Of a stretch of DNA of 64,000 nucleotides, positions 45,306 through 54,330 are shown in pieces. Position 1 is the first letter of the stretch. Each line of letters opens with the position of its first letter. The position numbers were made by a program, and so were the translations under genes. Under the pieces are notes generated by a model that saw nothing but the letters and a program-made list of their open reading frames with translations, was not told the DNA's origin and made no database searches. This DNA is from Nitrospirales bacterium (GTDB lineage: Bacteria; Nitrospirota; Nitrospiria; Nitrospirales; UBA8639), in contig BQIW01000009.1 in NCBI GenBank assembly GCA_021604105.1, positions 1 to 64,000 of the forward strand, given 5' to 3'.

Positions 45306-46772
45306 CTATGCTCCCAGATTTTTTCCATGATTATCGGCATAATCCTGTAGCAGTTGCTTTCCAACCTTCGTGCCTTCCCGGATGCAATCGGGGATCCCGA
45401 TGCCATACAAACCTGCTCCCGTGACATAAAGACCCGGCGAATGGGCTAACTGTTTCTGAACCTTAGCCAACCGATCCCGATGTCCGAGCACATATTGAGG
45501 CATTCCCTGCCTCCATCGATAAACTTCTGTATAAGTTGGGGCAGCAGTGATTCCGACCATAGAGAGTAATTCTCTCCGAACACACTCTATGAGCGAGGTA
45601 TCATCCTGGTCCACAATGGTCTCTCGCCCTCGCCCTCCGATATAACAACGGATCAGAGTTTCTCCAGCCTGACTTCGATCCGGCCACTTCAACGAAGTCC
45701 AAGTTGCGGCGAGCATTGGGCGTTGCTCCTTTCGAGGCACCACAAATCCGAATCCTCGAATCTGTGAAGCGATGGATTCAGTGGGATACCCCATAGAAAT
45801 TGTCGCGGTCGAGGCATAGGGAATCCCCTCTAACAGACCCGCTATCTCAGGTCGAAATGCACGAAGTAAGCGAGCGGTCTGATAGGCCGGAGTGGCCAAC
45901 ACAACGGCATCAGCTGGAAGCCGGTTCCCATCCTCCAACATGACGTGAAAAACGCCAGACTCCAGAGTCGGAGATTGAATTTCACGACATTCGCCCCCTG
46001 CCATCAACCTTACTCCGCGTTGACGCAATGCCTCCACCAAGCTCCGAATGAGTTCACTTAATCCACCACGAAGCGACATAAACATAGAGGTGGCTTCGCC
46101 TGAGGGGCGCGGGGTGGATGGCGGGCTTGCCAACGCCTTTCGCATACCCTTAATGACACTGCCATGTTCTCGTTCTAATTCGCGGAATCGGGGGAAGGTC
46201 GATTCAATACTGAGTTCATCTGCATCCCCGGCATAGATACCTGCCACCAATGGTTCGATTAGATACTCAAAGGCTTCGGTGCCAAATCGTCGCCGAAAAA
46301 AATCTCCCAAAGATTCATCTGCCGCCCAAGGATTCTGCTTTGGCCAAAACCGTTCGGCAGCCATGCGAAGCAACCCACCCCATGATAAAAGCCCGCTAGA
46401 CACAAGCGTATCAACCCGTCGTGGCCGAAAAGCCAATAAGCCTTGTGGCAGTTCTCGCAAGGCTCCCCGACAAAATGAAAAGGTCTGATTGTGTTGGGGG
46501 TTGGTAGAAATCAACTGATCCTGAAGTCCTAACGTACGACACAATTCCAGCGCCCATGGCTTGGAAGTCAGGAACGAGTCGGGTCCACCTTCGATTAGAT
46601 AGTTGTTTGTCACATGGGTCAGAATTTTTCCACCCCACCGAGGCTCTCGTTCAATGACTGTGCATTGTACGGGTGTTTGTGTTTTCGCACCCTCCTCCGT
46701 GAGAGCATATGCCGTGGCCAGTCCGGATATTCCCCCTCCCACAATAACGACTTGGTATGGATTCTTCCTCAT
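45306..46772 (-). CDS. hemY: Protoporphyrinogen/coproporphyrinogen oxidase (HemY type)
   Basis: 488 residues from ATG 46772 (MRKNPYQVVIVGGGISGL). An upstream ATG at 46832 would start inside the 191-bp repeat and add 20 unlikely residues (MARTPLAAFFNRP). FAD-binding motif VVIVGGGISGLATAYAL is followed by GGKILTHVTNNYLIEGGPDSFLTSK, a central substrate domain, and the C-terminal FAD contact GLYVTGAGLYGIGIPDCIREG. It aromatises the porphyrinogen ring in heme synthesis, oxygen-dependent. It pairs with hemE, which lies upstream beyond the repeat. Confidence 0.92.
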   Translation of the reverse strand: MRKNPYQVVIVGGGISGLATAYALTEEGAKTQTPVQCTVIEREPRWGGKILTHVTNNYLIEGGPDSFLTSKPWALELCRTLGLQDQLISTNPQHNQTFSFCRGALRELPQGLLAFRPRRVDTLVSSGLLSWGGLLRMAAERFWPKQNPWAADESLGDFFRRRFGTEAFEYLIEPLVAGIYAGDADELSIESTFPRFRELEREHGSVIKGMRKALASPPSTPRPSGEATSMFMSLRGGLSELIRSLVEALRQRGVRLMAGGECREIQSPTLESGVFHVMLEDGNRLPADAVVLATPAYQTARLLRAFRPEIAGLLEGIPYASTATISMGYPTESIASQIRGFGFVVPRKEQRPMLAATWTSLKWPDRSQAGETLIRCYIGGRGRETIVDQDDTSLIECVRRELLSMVGITAAPTYTEVYRWRQGMPQYVLGHRDRLAKVQKQLAHSPGLYVTGAGLYGIGIPDCIREGTKVGKQLLQDYADNHGKNLGA

Positions 46773-46793
46773 GAAGCTTCGAGCAATCAGAAA

Positions 46794-46984
46794 GGGTCTG
46801 TTGAAAAAAGCCGCCAGCGGCGTTCTCGCCATTTTCCCGTGCTCACGTACAAAGCGTACGCTCCGCGCGTAAAAACGGCTGCGGCCTTGCTGGACGGACT
46901 TTTTTGAACCGACCCGGAGCCATTGATGAGTGATCTAATCCTTCGCAAATTTGCCCTTGAACATCCTTATTATTCAACACTCCC
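46794..46984 (-). repeat. 191-bp palindromic MITE-like repeat, copy 2
   Basis: Inverted relative to 1376-1566, the same length, about 94% identical by eye. The hairpin core is 46794-46915. It occupies the hemE-hemY intergenic space, 21 bp upstream of the hemY start codon, so it lies in the hemY leader and could act as a transcription or stability element. Confidence 0.8.
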
Positions 46985-47078
46985 AGAAAGGAAATGCAGG
47001 TAGGTGGTTAGGACATTGAAATAAACAGGTTTTCATGGAGTGAGGGGAGAAAGCTGACAGGGGTTCAGTACCGCTACT

Positions 47079-48116
47079 TCATTCACGTGAGGAAGGCGTT
47101 GAAAACCGGCGAACACAGTCAATGGCAAATTCAACGCTGTGTAAAGGGGTGTTGGGAAGAATTCCATGACCTAAATTAAAAATGTGACCAGGCCGGCCGC
47201 CAGCTTGCTGCATAATATCCTTCACCCGACGCTCGATTTCTCTTTCTGGGGCAAACAGAACCAGAGGATCCAGGTTGCCTTGAATGCTCACATCAAACCC
47301 AATGGTGCCCCATGCTTCACCCAACCGAACCCGCCAGTCGACACCTATCACATCGCTCCCCGCCTTTCGCATCAGCGGAAGAAGTCCGGTCGTCCCCGTT
47401 CCAAAATAGATGAGGGGAATCCCTTCAACCCGTAGGGCGGAAAAAATATTTTGAACATGAGGAAGGACATACTCTTCATAATCACCAGGACTTAAACAGC
47501 CGACCCAACTATCAAAGAGTTGAATGGCTTGGGCGCCTGCTCGGCTTTGCACTCGTAAATACTCCACGACCACCACCGACAGTTTGGACATCAATTGATG
47601 CCATACGGTCGGCTGCGAAAACATTAAGTGTTTGGTTCGGGCATAGTCACGCGAGCTTCCACCTTCAATAGCGTAGCTAGCTAATGTAAAGGGCGCTCCG
47701 GCAAATCCCAGTAACGGAACTCGATTATCAAGAGCCTCCAGTGTCTGGCGAATGGCTTCTCCGGCATAGGCAAACGCCTCGCCATCGACCGGACGCAGAT
47801 CCACAATACCCATCTCGCCTCGTATCGGGTTATCAATGACCGGACCCTTTCCCTCAACAAATTCCAGGTTTAATCCCATAGGTTGGAGAGGCAACAAAAT
47901 ATCTGCAAAAATGATCGCCGCATCCAGATCAAAGCGATTAATCGGTTGAAGGGTGACCTCAGCAGCCAACGCAGGGGTTTTGCATACCTCCAAAATAGAG
48001 TGCTTGCGTCGGATTGCCTGGTACTCTTCCATGTATCGCCCTGCTTGACGCATAAACCAAACAGGTGTTCGATCTACGGGCTGACGCAAGCAGGCTTGTA
48101 AAAATCGATCATTCAT
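47079..48116 (-). CDS. hemE: Uroporphyrinogen decarboxylase
   Basis: 345 residues from ATG 48116 (MNDRFLQACLRQPVDRTPVW), the usual HemE opening; upstream in-frame starts (ATG 48125, TTG 48152) are less likely. It removes four carboxyls from uroporphyrinogen III to give coproporphyrinogen III. Signature WFMRQAGRYMEEYQAIR near residue 20, the catalytic Asp segment FADILLPLQPMGL near 75, GFAGAPFTLASYAIEGG near 140 and FNLGHGILPNTP near 320. Forms a heme unit with hemY, interrupted by the repeat. Confidence 0.94.
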   Translation of the reverse strand: MNDRFLQACLRQPVDRTPVWFMRQAGRYMEEYQAIRRKHSILEVCKTPALAAEVTLQPINRFDLDAAIIFADILLPLQPMGLNLEFVEGKGPVIDNPIRGEMGIVDLRPVDGEAFAYAGEAIRQTLEALDNRVPLLGFAGAPFTLASYAIEGGSSRDYARTKHLMFSQPTVWHQLMSKLSVVVVEYLRVQSRAGAQAIQLFDSWVGCLSPGDYEEYVLPHVQNIFSALRVEGIPLIYFGTGTTGLLPLMRKAGSDVIGVDWRVRLGEAWGTIGFDVSIQGNLDPLVLFAPEREIERRVKDIMQQAGGRPGHIFNLGHGILPNTPLHSVEFAIDCVRRFSTPSSRE

Positions 48117-48279
48117 GGCGGGCATTCTACGAATGGAGAATGAGTGAGTCAATCAATACCGATCAAGGGAGGCGTTATTTATCAATGTGCACCGAACATT
48201 TTCCTGCGACCATTCATCACCATAAATATTTAACTTTTGGCCGTGGGGACATAAGGCTCCAATACCAACTCCTTTCAGG

Positions 48280-48714
48280 TCATGACATAAGGGGTGCAAG
48301 CTTTTGCCGGATCCGCTGAGCCCGGCCTTCCACAGCCTCTCGTTCAACCTCCGACATGAGCCATGCCTCATCTGGCTGGAGTTCAATGCGATAGTGTTGT
48401 TGATGAGCAGAAAACCATTCAAAGTAGGGATGGGGTTCAAGAAGAGGATGCGGATCAAACGACATGAGACTGACTTTTCCTAGTTGAGGGACGGAAAAAT
48501 CATATAACGATTCTCCTGCCTGCGGATCATCTAAAAAACGTGGATTACGAAAACCAATCACCTTTCCGGCAATCTCTCCAACAAAATCACCAACTAAATA
48601 CACATCCACGGTCTCAAGTCCGGCAAAGGTAATTTGCCCGATAACGGATCCGACAATCCGGTTATCTAAAAATCCCTCCTTGACCCACCGGGCATTCGCA
48701 AATTTTTCAGCCAT
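48280..48714 (-). CDS. Conserved hypothetical protein
   Basis: 144 residues from ATG 48714. It starts MAEKFANARWVKEGFLDNRIVG and continues with beta strands (SVIGQITFAGLETVDVYLVGDFVGEIAGKVIGFRN), a proline-rich middle (FDPHPLLEPHPYFEWFSA) and a helical basic end (EREAVEGRAQRIRQKLAPL). Soluble. No ribosome site is evident; the composition and closely spaced neighbours support a real gene. Role unknown. Confidence 0.6.
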   Translation of the reverse strand: MAEKFANARWVKEGFLDNRIVGSVIGQITFAGLETVDVYLVGDFVGEIAGKVIGFRNPRFLDDPQAGESLYDFSVPQLGKVSLMSFDPHPLLEPHPYFEWFSAHQQHYRIELQPDEAWLMSEVEREAVEGRAQRIRQKLAPLMS

Positions 48715-48775
48715 CGTATTACAATAAGGAAGATCCCGTTCACACACTGGTGAACCGATTATCAGCAACCACGAA

Positions 48776-48979
48776 TTACGGTTTACATAAGGGACATTTG
48801 AGTTGGAGAGAGGCGTCAGTATTTTCCAAATACTCCAGAGCCGTATCCTTATCCGGATATTCGGTCCACCCACCCTCCCAAAAGTCAGACCGATGCGGGC
48901 CTGAAGGCACCTCCGGGCAACGATCCCGATGGATCGTCGCTTCATCAAGTGATCGCTTCAAATGGATCCAATACCCCAT
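48776..48979 (-). CDS. Small hypothetical protein with CxxC end
   Basis: 67 residues from ATG 48979, preceded by AAGGAGC. MGYWIHLKRSLDEATIHRDRCPEVPS, then WEGGWTEYPDKDTALEYLENT, and a final KCPLCK. The layout (early His/Cys, a central W-rich turn, a helix, a C-terminal CxxC) recalls many short bacterial proteins that may bind zinc. Same strand as its small neighbours; probably one transcript. Confidence 0.6.
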   Translation of the reverse strand: MGYWIHLKRSLDEATIHRDRCPEVPSGPHRSDFWEGGWTEYPDKDTALEYLENTDASLQLKCPLCKP

Positions 48980-49032
48980 AATCGTGATGCTCCTTCACTG
49001 GGAGCTGAGCCGAGCCTGCCCCCTGCAGGAAT

Positions 49033-49212
49033 TCAGTTATCCACAAACTGCCATTCATCTTTGTCTAAAAAAACCTTTTGGCCAGCATCAAGCTTGGCTT
49101 GTTGGTCCTTATCAAAAAACTGCATATACCGCTCAATGCGATCTGGATCGTCAATGCGTTCCTCCTTGACCATTCCAGTGGGCAATTTAAATTTCCGAAT
49201 TAACACCGACAT
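49033..49212 (-). CDS. Small conserved-type hypothetical protein
   Basis: 59 residues, ATG 49212 after GGAGGACTGAG. It begins MSVLIRKFKLPTGMVKEERI and ends KVFLDKDEWQFVDN. Charged and soluble with a single beta-rich core, it has convincing codon composition and a strong ribosome site. Family not recognised. It lies 53 bp upstream of the small CxxC gene on the same strand. Confidence 0.6.
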   Translation of the reverse strand: MSVLIRKFKLPTGMVKEERIDDPDRIERYMQFFDKDQQAKLDAGQKVFLDKDEWQFVDN

Positions 49213-49417
49213 GACTCAGTCCTCCAAAAAATAGATTGTCTACAAAAGACCAACGAAAAATTATAGTGAAATCATAAACTTTCCGTCAATGATTTCTGGA
49301 GTCATTCAGAAACACCACATTTTTCCATTGGCCACGCGCATATAATCTTCGATATACTCGAGTTCTGACGGAGATATCATTCATGTTCATCCCCGTATAA
49401 TTTCAAAGGAGTCATGT

Positions 49418-49711
49418 ATGCCATTATATGAATATGTCTGCGAAGGATGCGATCATCGTTATGAGGCCATGCAAGCCCTGAGCGTAAAACCCGAAGAAAC
49501 GCTTTGCCCAAAATGCAACACAACCCAAAGCCGACGAATCATGTCCTCGTTTGCGTCGAAAATTGTGGGAACACATAAACCAGGATTCGCTGAGGGCAAA
49601 GCCTATAATATGTTGAATGAACGAATGGATAAGTTTTCCAAACTCCCCCCGATTATGGGTCAACGCGCCGCCCCGACCGAAGCCAATTCCCAACCCTCCG
49701 GAGGAGAATAG
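49418..49711 (+). CDS. FmdB-family zinc-ribbon protein
   Basis: 97 residues after AAAGGAG. MPLYEYVCEGCDHRYEAMQAL and ETLCPKCNTTQSRRIMSSF form the FmdB-type zinc ribbon (CxxC pairs at about 8-11 and 31-34). The tail is polar and glycine/proline-rich. FmdB proteins are putative transcriptional regulators of amide-related operons in some bacteria, but the short family is mostly of unknown function. Confidence 0.88.
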   Translation: MPLYEYVCEGCDHRYEAMQALSVKPEETLCPKCNTTQSRRIMSSFASKIVGTHKPGFAEGKAYNMLNERMDKFSKLPPIMGQRAAPTEANSQPSGGE

Positions 49712-49896
49712 TATGAAACTCGGGCAGAACTTTAACCGGTGACCGCTCAGGATTTCTCATCTTCCACACTCCTATCCTCTTGACATTTATTTCCATAAAC
49801 CGGAAAGATGTGGCCGTTTTTAATTCCTGATAAAAACTTATTCTGTATTTTCGACCACTTGCACGACGTTTGTTCTTGACAAGGATCCTAAGAGTT

Positions 49897-50793
49897 ATGG
49901 CGGCCACTTGGCTCTTTAACAATGTTGTGGGCAAGGCTTCTTGTGTGATCGGAATAGGTGTTCTCTGGGGACTAGTTTTCCTCCTTCCCACGGTTCATTC
50001 AAAAGAATCCACTGCCTCAGAGTCTCCCCCCACTCTTCCCTCTGCAATTTCAGGAACCATTCTCATCGTTGGAAACGGACCAGAGCGATATCTTCTGGAA
50101 ATTCTGGCTGCGGAATTTGAGTCCCGCCATCCCTCTGTTTCCGTTGATATTTTTTGGCATCCAAATGCCAAGCCAATCCGAACGATCGAACTTAACGAAG
50201 CCGACATTGGCATCACGGGAGAAGAGGTCCCTTCCCTCCGATCTACCCCAATTGCCAGAGACGGCGTCGCGGTGTTAACCAATTTTTCAAACCCGGTAAA
50301 AGAAATGACTATCCAGCAGGTCGGGGATGTCTTTTCTGGAAAAATTCGGTATTGGTCTCAGGTCTATGAGGAAGCCCCTCAAACCAAAATTGTGCTCATC
50401 AATCGAACCACCAATGAAAATATTCGACAGGGATTCGAAAAGACCTTACACATTCCAGATGGGATTCCTCGTTCCGCCATTAGAGCGGGAACCGAGGATG
50501 AGGCTATTAAACTGGTCAGTGGAAATCTGGAAGCCATCACGTTTGTGTCCATGACTCCGGCTCTCCGGGCGAAAGAGGATGGAGTCGCAATCAATCTTCT
50601 GTTTATTAATCGGGTGGAGCCAGAAGTGCAAACGGTCCTGGATAATCGCTATCCACTTCAACGACCCGTGGTACTCATCATGAATTCCCAACCTTCGCCA
50701 CAAGTCCTGGCCTTTGAACAGTTTGCCCTCTCTCGGGAAGGCCAAAATCTGATGCGAAAAGGTAAATTTTATCCACTTCTTGGCAGTCAATAA
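49897..50793 (+). CDS. PstS-like phosphate-binding periplasmic protein
   Basis: 298 residues from ATG 49897 (AAGGATCC upstream). A signal or anchor helix (IGIGVLWGLVFLLPTVHS) is followed by a type II periplasmic-binding fold: ISGTILIVGNGPERYLLEILAAEFESRHPSV, ADIGITGEEVP, GVAVLTNFSNPVKEMTIQQVGDVFSGKIRYWSQV and a late LSREGQNLMRKGKFYPL. These match PstS/SphX-like substrate-binding proteins in order. No permease or ATPase is nearby, so it may act as a sensor or scavenging protein. Confidence 0.8.
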   Translation: MAATWLFNNVVGKASCVIGIGVLWGLVFLLPTVHSKESTASESPPTLPSAISGTILIVGNGPERYLLEILAAEFESRHPSVSVDIFWHPNAKPIRTIELNEADIGITGEEVPSLRSTPIARDGVAVLTNFSNPVKEMTIQQVGDVFSGKIRYWSQVYEEAPQTKIVLINRTTNENIRQGFEKTLHIPDGIPRSAIRAGTEDEAIKLVSGNLEAITFVSMTPALRAKEDGVAINLLFINRVEPEVQTVLDNRYPLQRPVVLIMNSQPSPQVLAFEQFALSREGQNLMRKGKFYPLLGSQ

Positions 50794-50917
50794 TTGGTGG
50801 AAAACCCTGATTCGTTTGCTCATCTTCTGATACCATCTCAGCCTCATGAAAAAGACCAACGCATCATCCACCATGGTCATTTATTTCAATATTATTAAGA
50901 CACGATATTAGAATCGA

Positions 50918-52336
50918 ATGTTAAAAAAAGTTTTAGTTGCCAATCGAGGGGAAATTGCGATGCGGGTCATCCGGGCATGTCGAGAATTCGGCATTGCTAC
51001 GGCAGCGATTTATTCAGAAAGTGACGCCACTGCCATTTACGTCAAAAAAGCCAATGAGGCCTACTTAGTCGGTCCAGGCCCTGTACAAGGCTACCTCGAT
51101 GCTCGACAGATAGTGGGATTGGCGAAGCGTATTCGAGCCGATGCCATTCACCCAGGATATGGATTCTTAGCAGAAAATGCCGATTTTGCGCGCCTCTGCG
51201 AGGAAGCCGGCATTCTCTTTATTGGCCCGTCACCCCATTCGCTTGAACTTTTGGGCGATAAGGTCCAGGCTCGAGCCCTGGCCCTAAAAATAGGCGTCCC
51301 TGTTGTTCCAGGGACAGATGGCAGTGTTGGCACGCTGGAAGAGGCCCTGACCTTCTCCCATAAAGCGGGATACCCGGTCATGGTCAAAGCCAGCGCCGGG
51401 GGTGGAGGGCGAGGCCTCCGCGTCGTGCGCTCGGACGATGAATTACAAGACGCCATGGAAGCGGGAGCTCGTGAAGCTCTGGCAGCCTTTGGGAATGGGG
51501 AATTATTTCTGGAAAAATATGTGGAACGACCCCACCATATTGAGTTTCAATTACTGGCAGATAAAAACGGCTATGTGATTCATCTGGGAGAACGGGATTG
51601 TTCCATTCAGCGACGCCACCAAAAATTGATAGAAATCGCCCCGTCACTTGTGTTAACCCCTCGCCTACGGGCAGAAATGGGAGAAGCGGCCATCGCCATG
51701 GCCCGGGCCGCCCAGTTCTATAATGCCGGGACCGTGGAGTTTCTGTTAGATCCCGATGGACGATACTATTTCATGGAAATGAACCCTCGCATTCAAGTGG
51801 AACATACCGTCACGGAACAGATCACCACCGTGGATATTGTGCAATCCCAACTTTGGATCGCCGCAGGGCGTCCGCTGGTCTTCGGGCAGCATGAAGTCAA
51901 TCTCCAAGGATATGCGATTCAATGTCGGGTGAATGCCGAAGATCCTCAAAACGGATTTCGCCCCTCTTCGGGAAAACTCACGGCCTATTTGTCTCCTGGC
52001 GGTGTTGGCGTTCGCATTGACGGAGCGGTGTACAAGGACTATACCGTCCCTCCGTATTATGATGCCCTACTCGCCAAGTTGACGGTTCATGGACGAACCT
52101 GGGACGAAACGGTTCGCCGAACTCACCGCTCACTCGAAGAATTTGTCCTGCGGGGTGTGAAAACCACGATCCCATTTATGACAAAGCTCATGGAAGAACC
52201 GGATTTTCGAGCTGGGCGCTTTGACACCTCTTATCTTGAACGCCATCCCGAACTTTTTGAATATGAAGAGGCGGAAGAGCCAGAAGATCTGGTCATTGCT
52301 CTATCCGCAGCCATCGCCGCATTTGAAGGATTATAA
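50918..52336 (+). CDS. Biotin carboxylase subunit (pyruvate or 2-oxoglutarate carboxylase)
   Basis: 472 residues. ATP-grasp biotin carboxylase: MLKKVLVANRGEIAMRVIRACREFGI at the start, HPGYGFLAENADFARLCEEAGI, the glycine-rich ATP loop KASAGGGGRGLRVV, and EMNPRIQVEHTVTEQI near 292. It charges biotin with CO2 from bicarbonate. The length equals my recollection of the small subunit of two-subunit carboxylases (PycA; CfiB of Hydrogenobacter). The next gene encodes the carboxyltransferase plus biotin carrier. Sequence alone does not tell the substrate; both are plausible in an autotroph. Confidence 0.92.
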   Translation: MLKKVLVANRGEIAMRVIRACREFGIATAAIYSESDATAIYVKKANEAYLVGPGPVQGYLDARQIVGLAKRIRADAIHPGYGFLAENADFARLCEEAGILFIGPSPHSLELLGDKVQARALALKIGVPVVPGTDGSVGTLEEALTFSHKAGYPVMVKASAGGGGRGLRVVRSDDELQDAMEAGAREALAAFGNGELFLEKYVERPHHIEFQLLADKNGYVIHLGERDCSIQRRHQKLIEIAPSLVLTPRLRAEMGEAAIAMARAAQFYNAGTVEFLLDPDGRYYFMEMNPRIQVEHTVTEQITTVDIVQSQLWIAAGRPLVFGQHEVNLQGYAIQCRVNAEDPQNGFRPSSGKLTAYLSPGGVGVRIDGAVYKDYTVPPYYDALLAKLTVHGRTWDETVRRTHRSLEEFVLRGVKTTIPFMTKLMEEPDFRAGRFDTSYLERHPELFEYEEAEEPEDLVIALSAAIAAFEGL

Positions 52337-52387
52337 CAACCGTCATGATACACGTTGTGATCAGTTGCACATGTGAAAGGTCTCCTT

Positions 52388-54328
52388 ATGTCACGAAAAA
52401 CCGCACACTCTGATAAAAACAGGAAACGCGGTCGTCCCGTCCCTACCCGGACAAAATTGGATGCCGCTCCCGCTTTGGATATCGAAGCATCTCCGAAGCG
52501 CCAGGTCTTTTTAACCGATGTGGCTCTTCGAGATGGGCATCAATCTCTTTTGGCGACCCGCATGCGCACAGAGGATCTCTTATCCGTGGCATCCGAATTA
52601 GATGAAGTCGGATTTTGGTCATTAGAAGTCTGGGGTGGTGCCACCTTCGATTCCTGCCTCCGGTTTCTTAAAGAAGACCCCTGGGAACGCCTACGAGCTT
52701 TTCGTGAGGCCATGCCGAAAACCCGTCTTCAAATGCTCTTGCGTGGTCAAAACCTTGTGGGATATCGACATTATGCTGACGATGTCCTTGATAAATTCAT
52801 TGAATTATCCGCTCAAAACGGCATTGATGTCTTTAGGATCTTTGATGCGCTAAATGACATCAGAAATATCAGGCCGGCCATGGAAGTGGTGAAAGCCTGT
52901 GGCAAGCATATCGAAGCGACCATTTGTTATACCGTCAGTCCGGTCCACAGCCTGAATCATTTTGTGGAGCAAGCCAAACAACTCGAAGATCTTGGGGCCG
53001 ACACCATTTGTATCAAAGATATGGCCGGACTTCTTCCTCCCTTCGAGGCCTATGAACTGATTTCCCGATTAAAATCCACGGTTCGGGTCCCGATCCACCT
53101 GCACACACATTACACCTCCGGTATGGCTTCCATGTCTTCCCTGATGGCGATTATGGGCGGGTTGGATATTCTGGATACCGCGTTATCTCCCCTTTCGGGC
53201 GGCACCTCCCACCCTCCAACCGAATCGTTTATTGCCGCCCTGCGCAACACGCCGTATGACACGAAATTAAATCTTGAGCAAATTGCTCCGGCTGCGGATA
53301 AATTACGCAAAGCCCGAAAACGCTATCGCCAATTTGAAAGCGATTTTACCGGTGTCGATACCGACATCCTTCTCTCACAAGTGCCTGGTGGAATGCTTTC
53401 AAATTTAGCAGCCCAATTGGCCGAGCAAAATGCGTTGGGAAAAATCAAAGAAGTGCTGGAAGAAATCCCACGCGTGCGAAAAGACATGGGGTATCCCCCT
53501 CTGGTCACCCCCACCAGCCAAATTGTCGGTACGCAAGCGACGTTGAATATTTTAACCGGCGAACGCTATAAAGTGATTACCAATGAAACCAAAAATTATT
53601 TTCAGGGGTTGTATGGAAAGCCACCTGGCACTCTCAATTCCAAGATTCGGCAAAAAGCATTGGAAGGCGACGTCCCAGTTTCCGGTCGTCCCGCCGACAA
53701 CCTTGACCCGGAACTGGACGATGCGAAACAAGAACTCGTCGGGCGAGAAATGGCTGAAGAAGACATTGTTTCCTATGCACTGCTCCCATCAGTGGCGTTG
53801 CAATTTTTTGATGAACGGGAGAGAGGAGAGTTAAAACCTGAACCCCTTCATGATTCCTCGGAGAGTGGACCGGCTGTGGCTCACGATCTTCATTTAGCCC
53901 CGGTAGAATTTAACGTGACGGTTCACGGAGAAGCCTATCATATTCGCGTGTCGGGATCCGGGCAGACGGTTGACGGCGTGAAACCTTATTATATTAAGGT
54001 GAATGATAAACTTGAAGAAGTGTATCTCGAACCGATTCAAGAAGTCTTAGCCGGCTCACCCGATCCTCCACCATCCCACACATCAAAGACGGAAAAACGT
54101 CCCAAACCCTCACAACCTGGAGACGTCACCACACCCATGCCTGGCCGAGTGGTCAAGGTCCTGGTGACCGAGGGTTCAAGTGTCAACATGGGAGATTCCC
54201 TGTTGGTGGTGGAAGCCATGAAAATGGAGAATCGAGTCCAATCGCCTATTGCCGGGTCCGTCATCACCATCTACGTGCAAGAAGGAGATGAAGTGAATCC
54301 TGATGAAACTCTGATGCATTTAGAATAA
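52388..54328 (+). CDS. Carboxyltransferase/biotin carrier subunit (PycB/CfiA-like)
   Basis: About 646 residues from ATG 52388 (AAAGG upstream); a GTG at 52373 would add five. The N-terminal HMGL-like TIM barrel is visible: LTDVALRDGHQSLLATRMRTEDLL, FDALNDIRNIRPAMEVV and HLHTHYTSGMASMSSLMAI (metal ligand histidines). Then comes a PYC/OADA domain to about 480 and a C-terminal biotinyl domain with VVEAMKMENRVQSP (biotin Lys near residue 613). Alternatives are oxaloacetate decarboxylase alpha or 2-oxoglutarate carboxylase large subunit. The pairing with a biotin carboxylase favours a carboxylase. Confidence 0.9.
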   Translation: MSRKTAHSDKNRKRGRPVPTRTKLDAAPALDIEASPKRQVFLTDVALRDGHQSLLATRMRTEDLLSVASELDEVGFWSLEVWGGATFDSCLRFLKEDPWERLRAFREAMPKTRLQMLLRGQNLVGYRHYADDVLDKFIELSAQNGIDVFRIFDALNDIRNIRPAMEVVKACGKHIEATICYTVSPVHSLNHFVEQAKQLEDLGADTICIKDMAGLLPPFEAYELISRLKSTVRVPIHLHTHYTSGMASMSSLMAIMGGLDILDTALSPLSGGTSHPPTESFIAALRNTPYDTKLNLEQIAPAADKLRKARKRYRQFESDFTGVDTDILLSQVPGGMLSNLAAQLAEQNALGKIKEVLEEIPRVRKDMGYPPLVTPTSQIVGTQATLNILTGERYKVITNETKNYFQGLYGKPPGTLNSKIRQKALEGDVPVSGRPADNLDPELDDAKQELVGREMAEEDIVSYALLPSVALQFFDERERGELKPEPLHDSSESGPAVAHDLHLAPVEFNVTVHGEAYHIRVSGSGQTVDGVKPYYIKVNDKLEEVYLEPIQEVLAGSPDPPPSHTSKTEKRPKPSQPGDVTTPMPGRVVKVLVTEGSSVNMGDSLLVVEAMKMENRVQSPIAGSVITIYVQEGDEVNPDETLMHLE

Positions 54329-54330
54329 TA

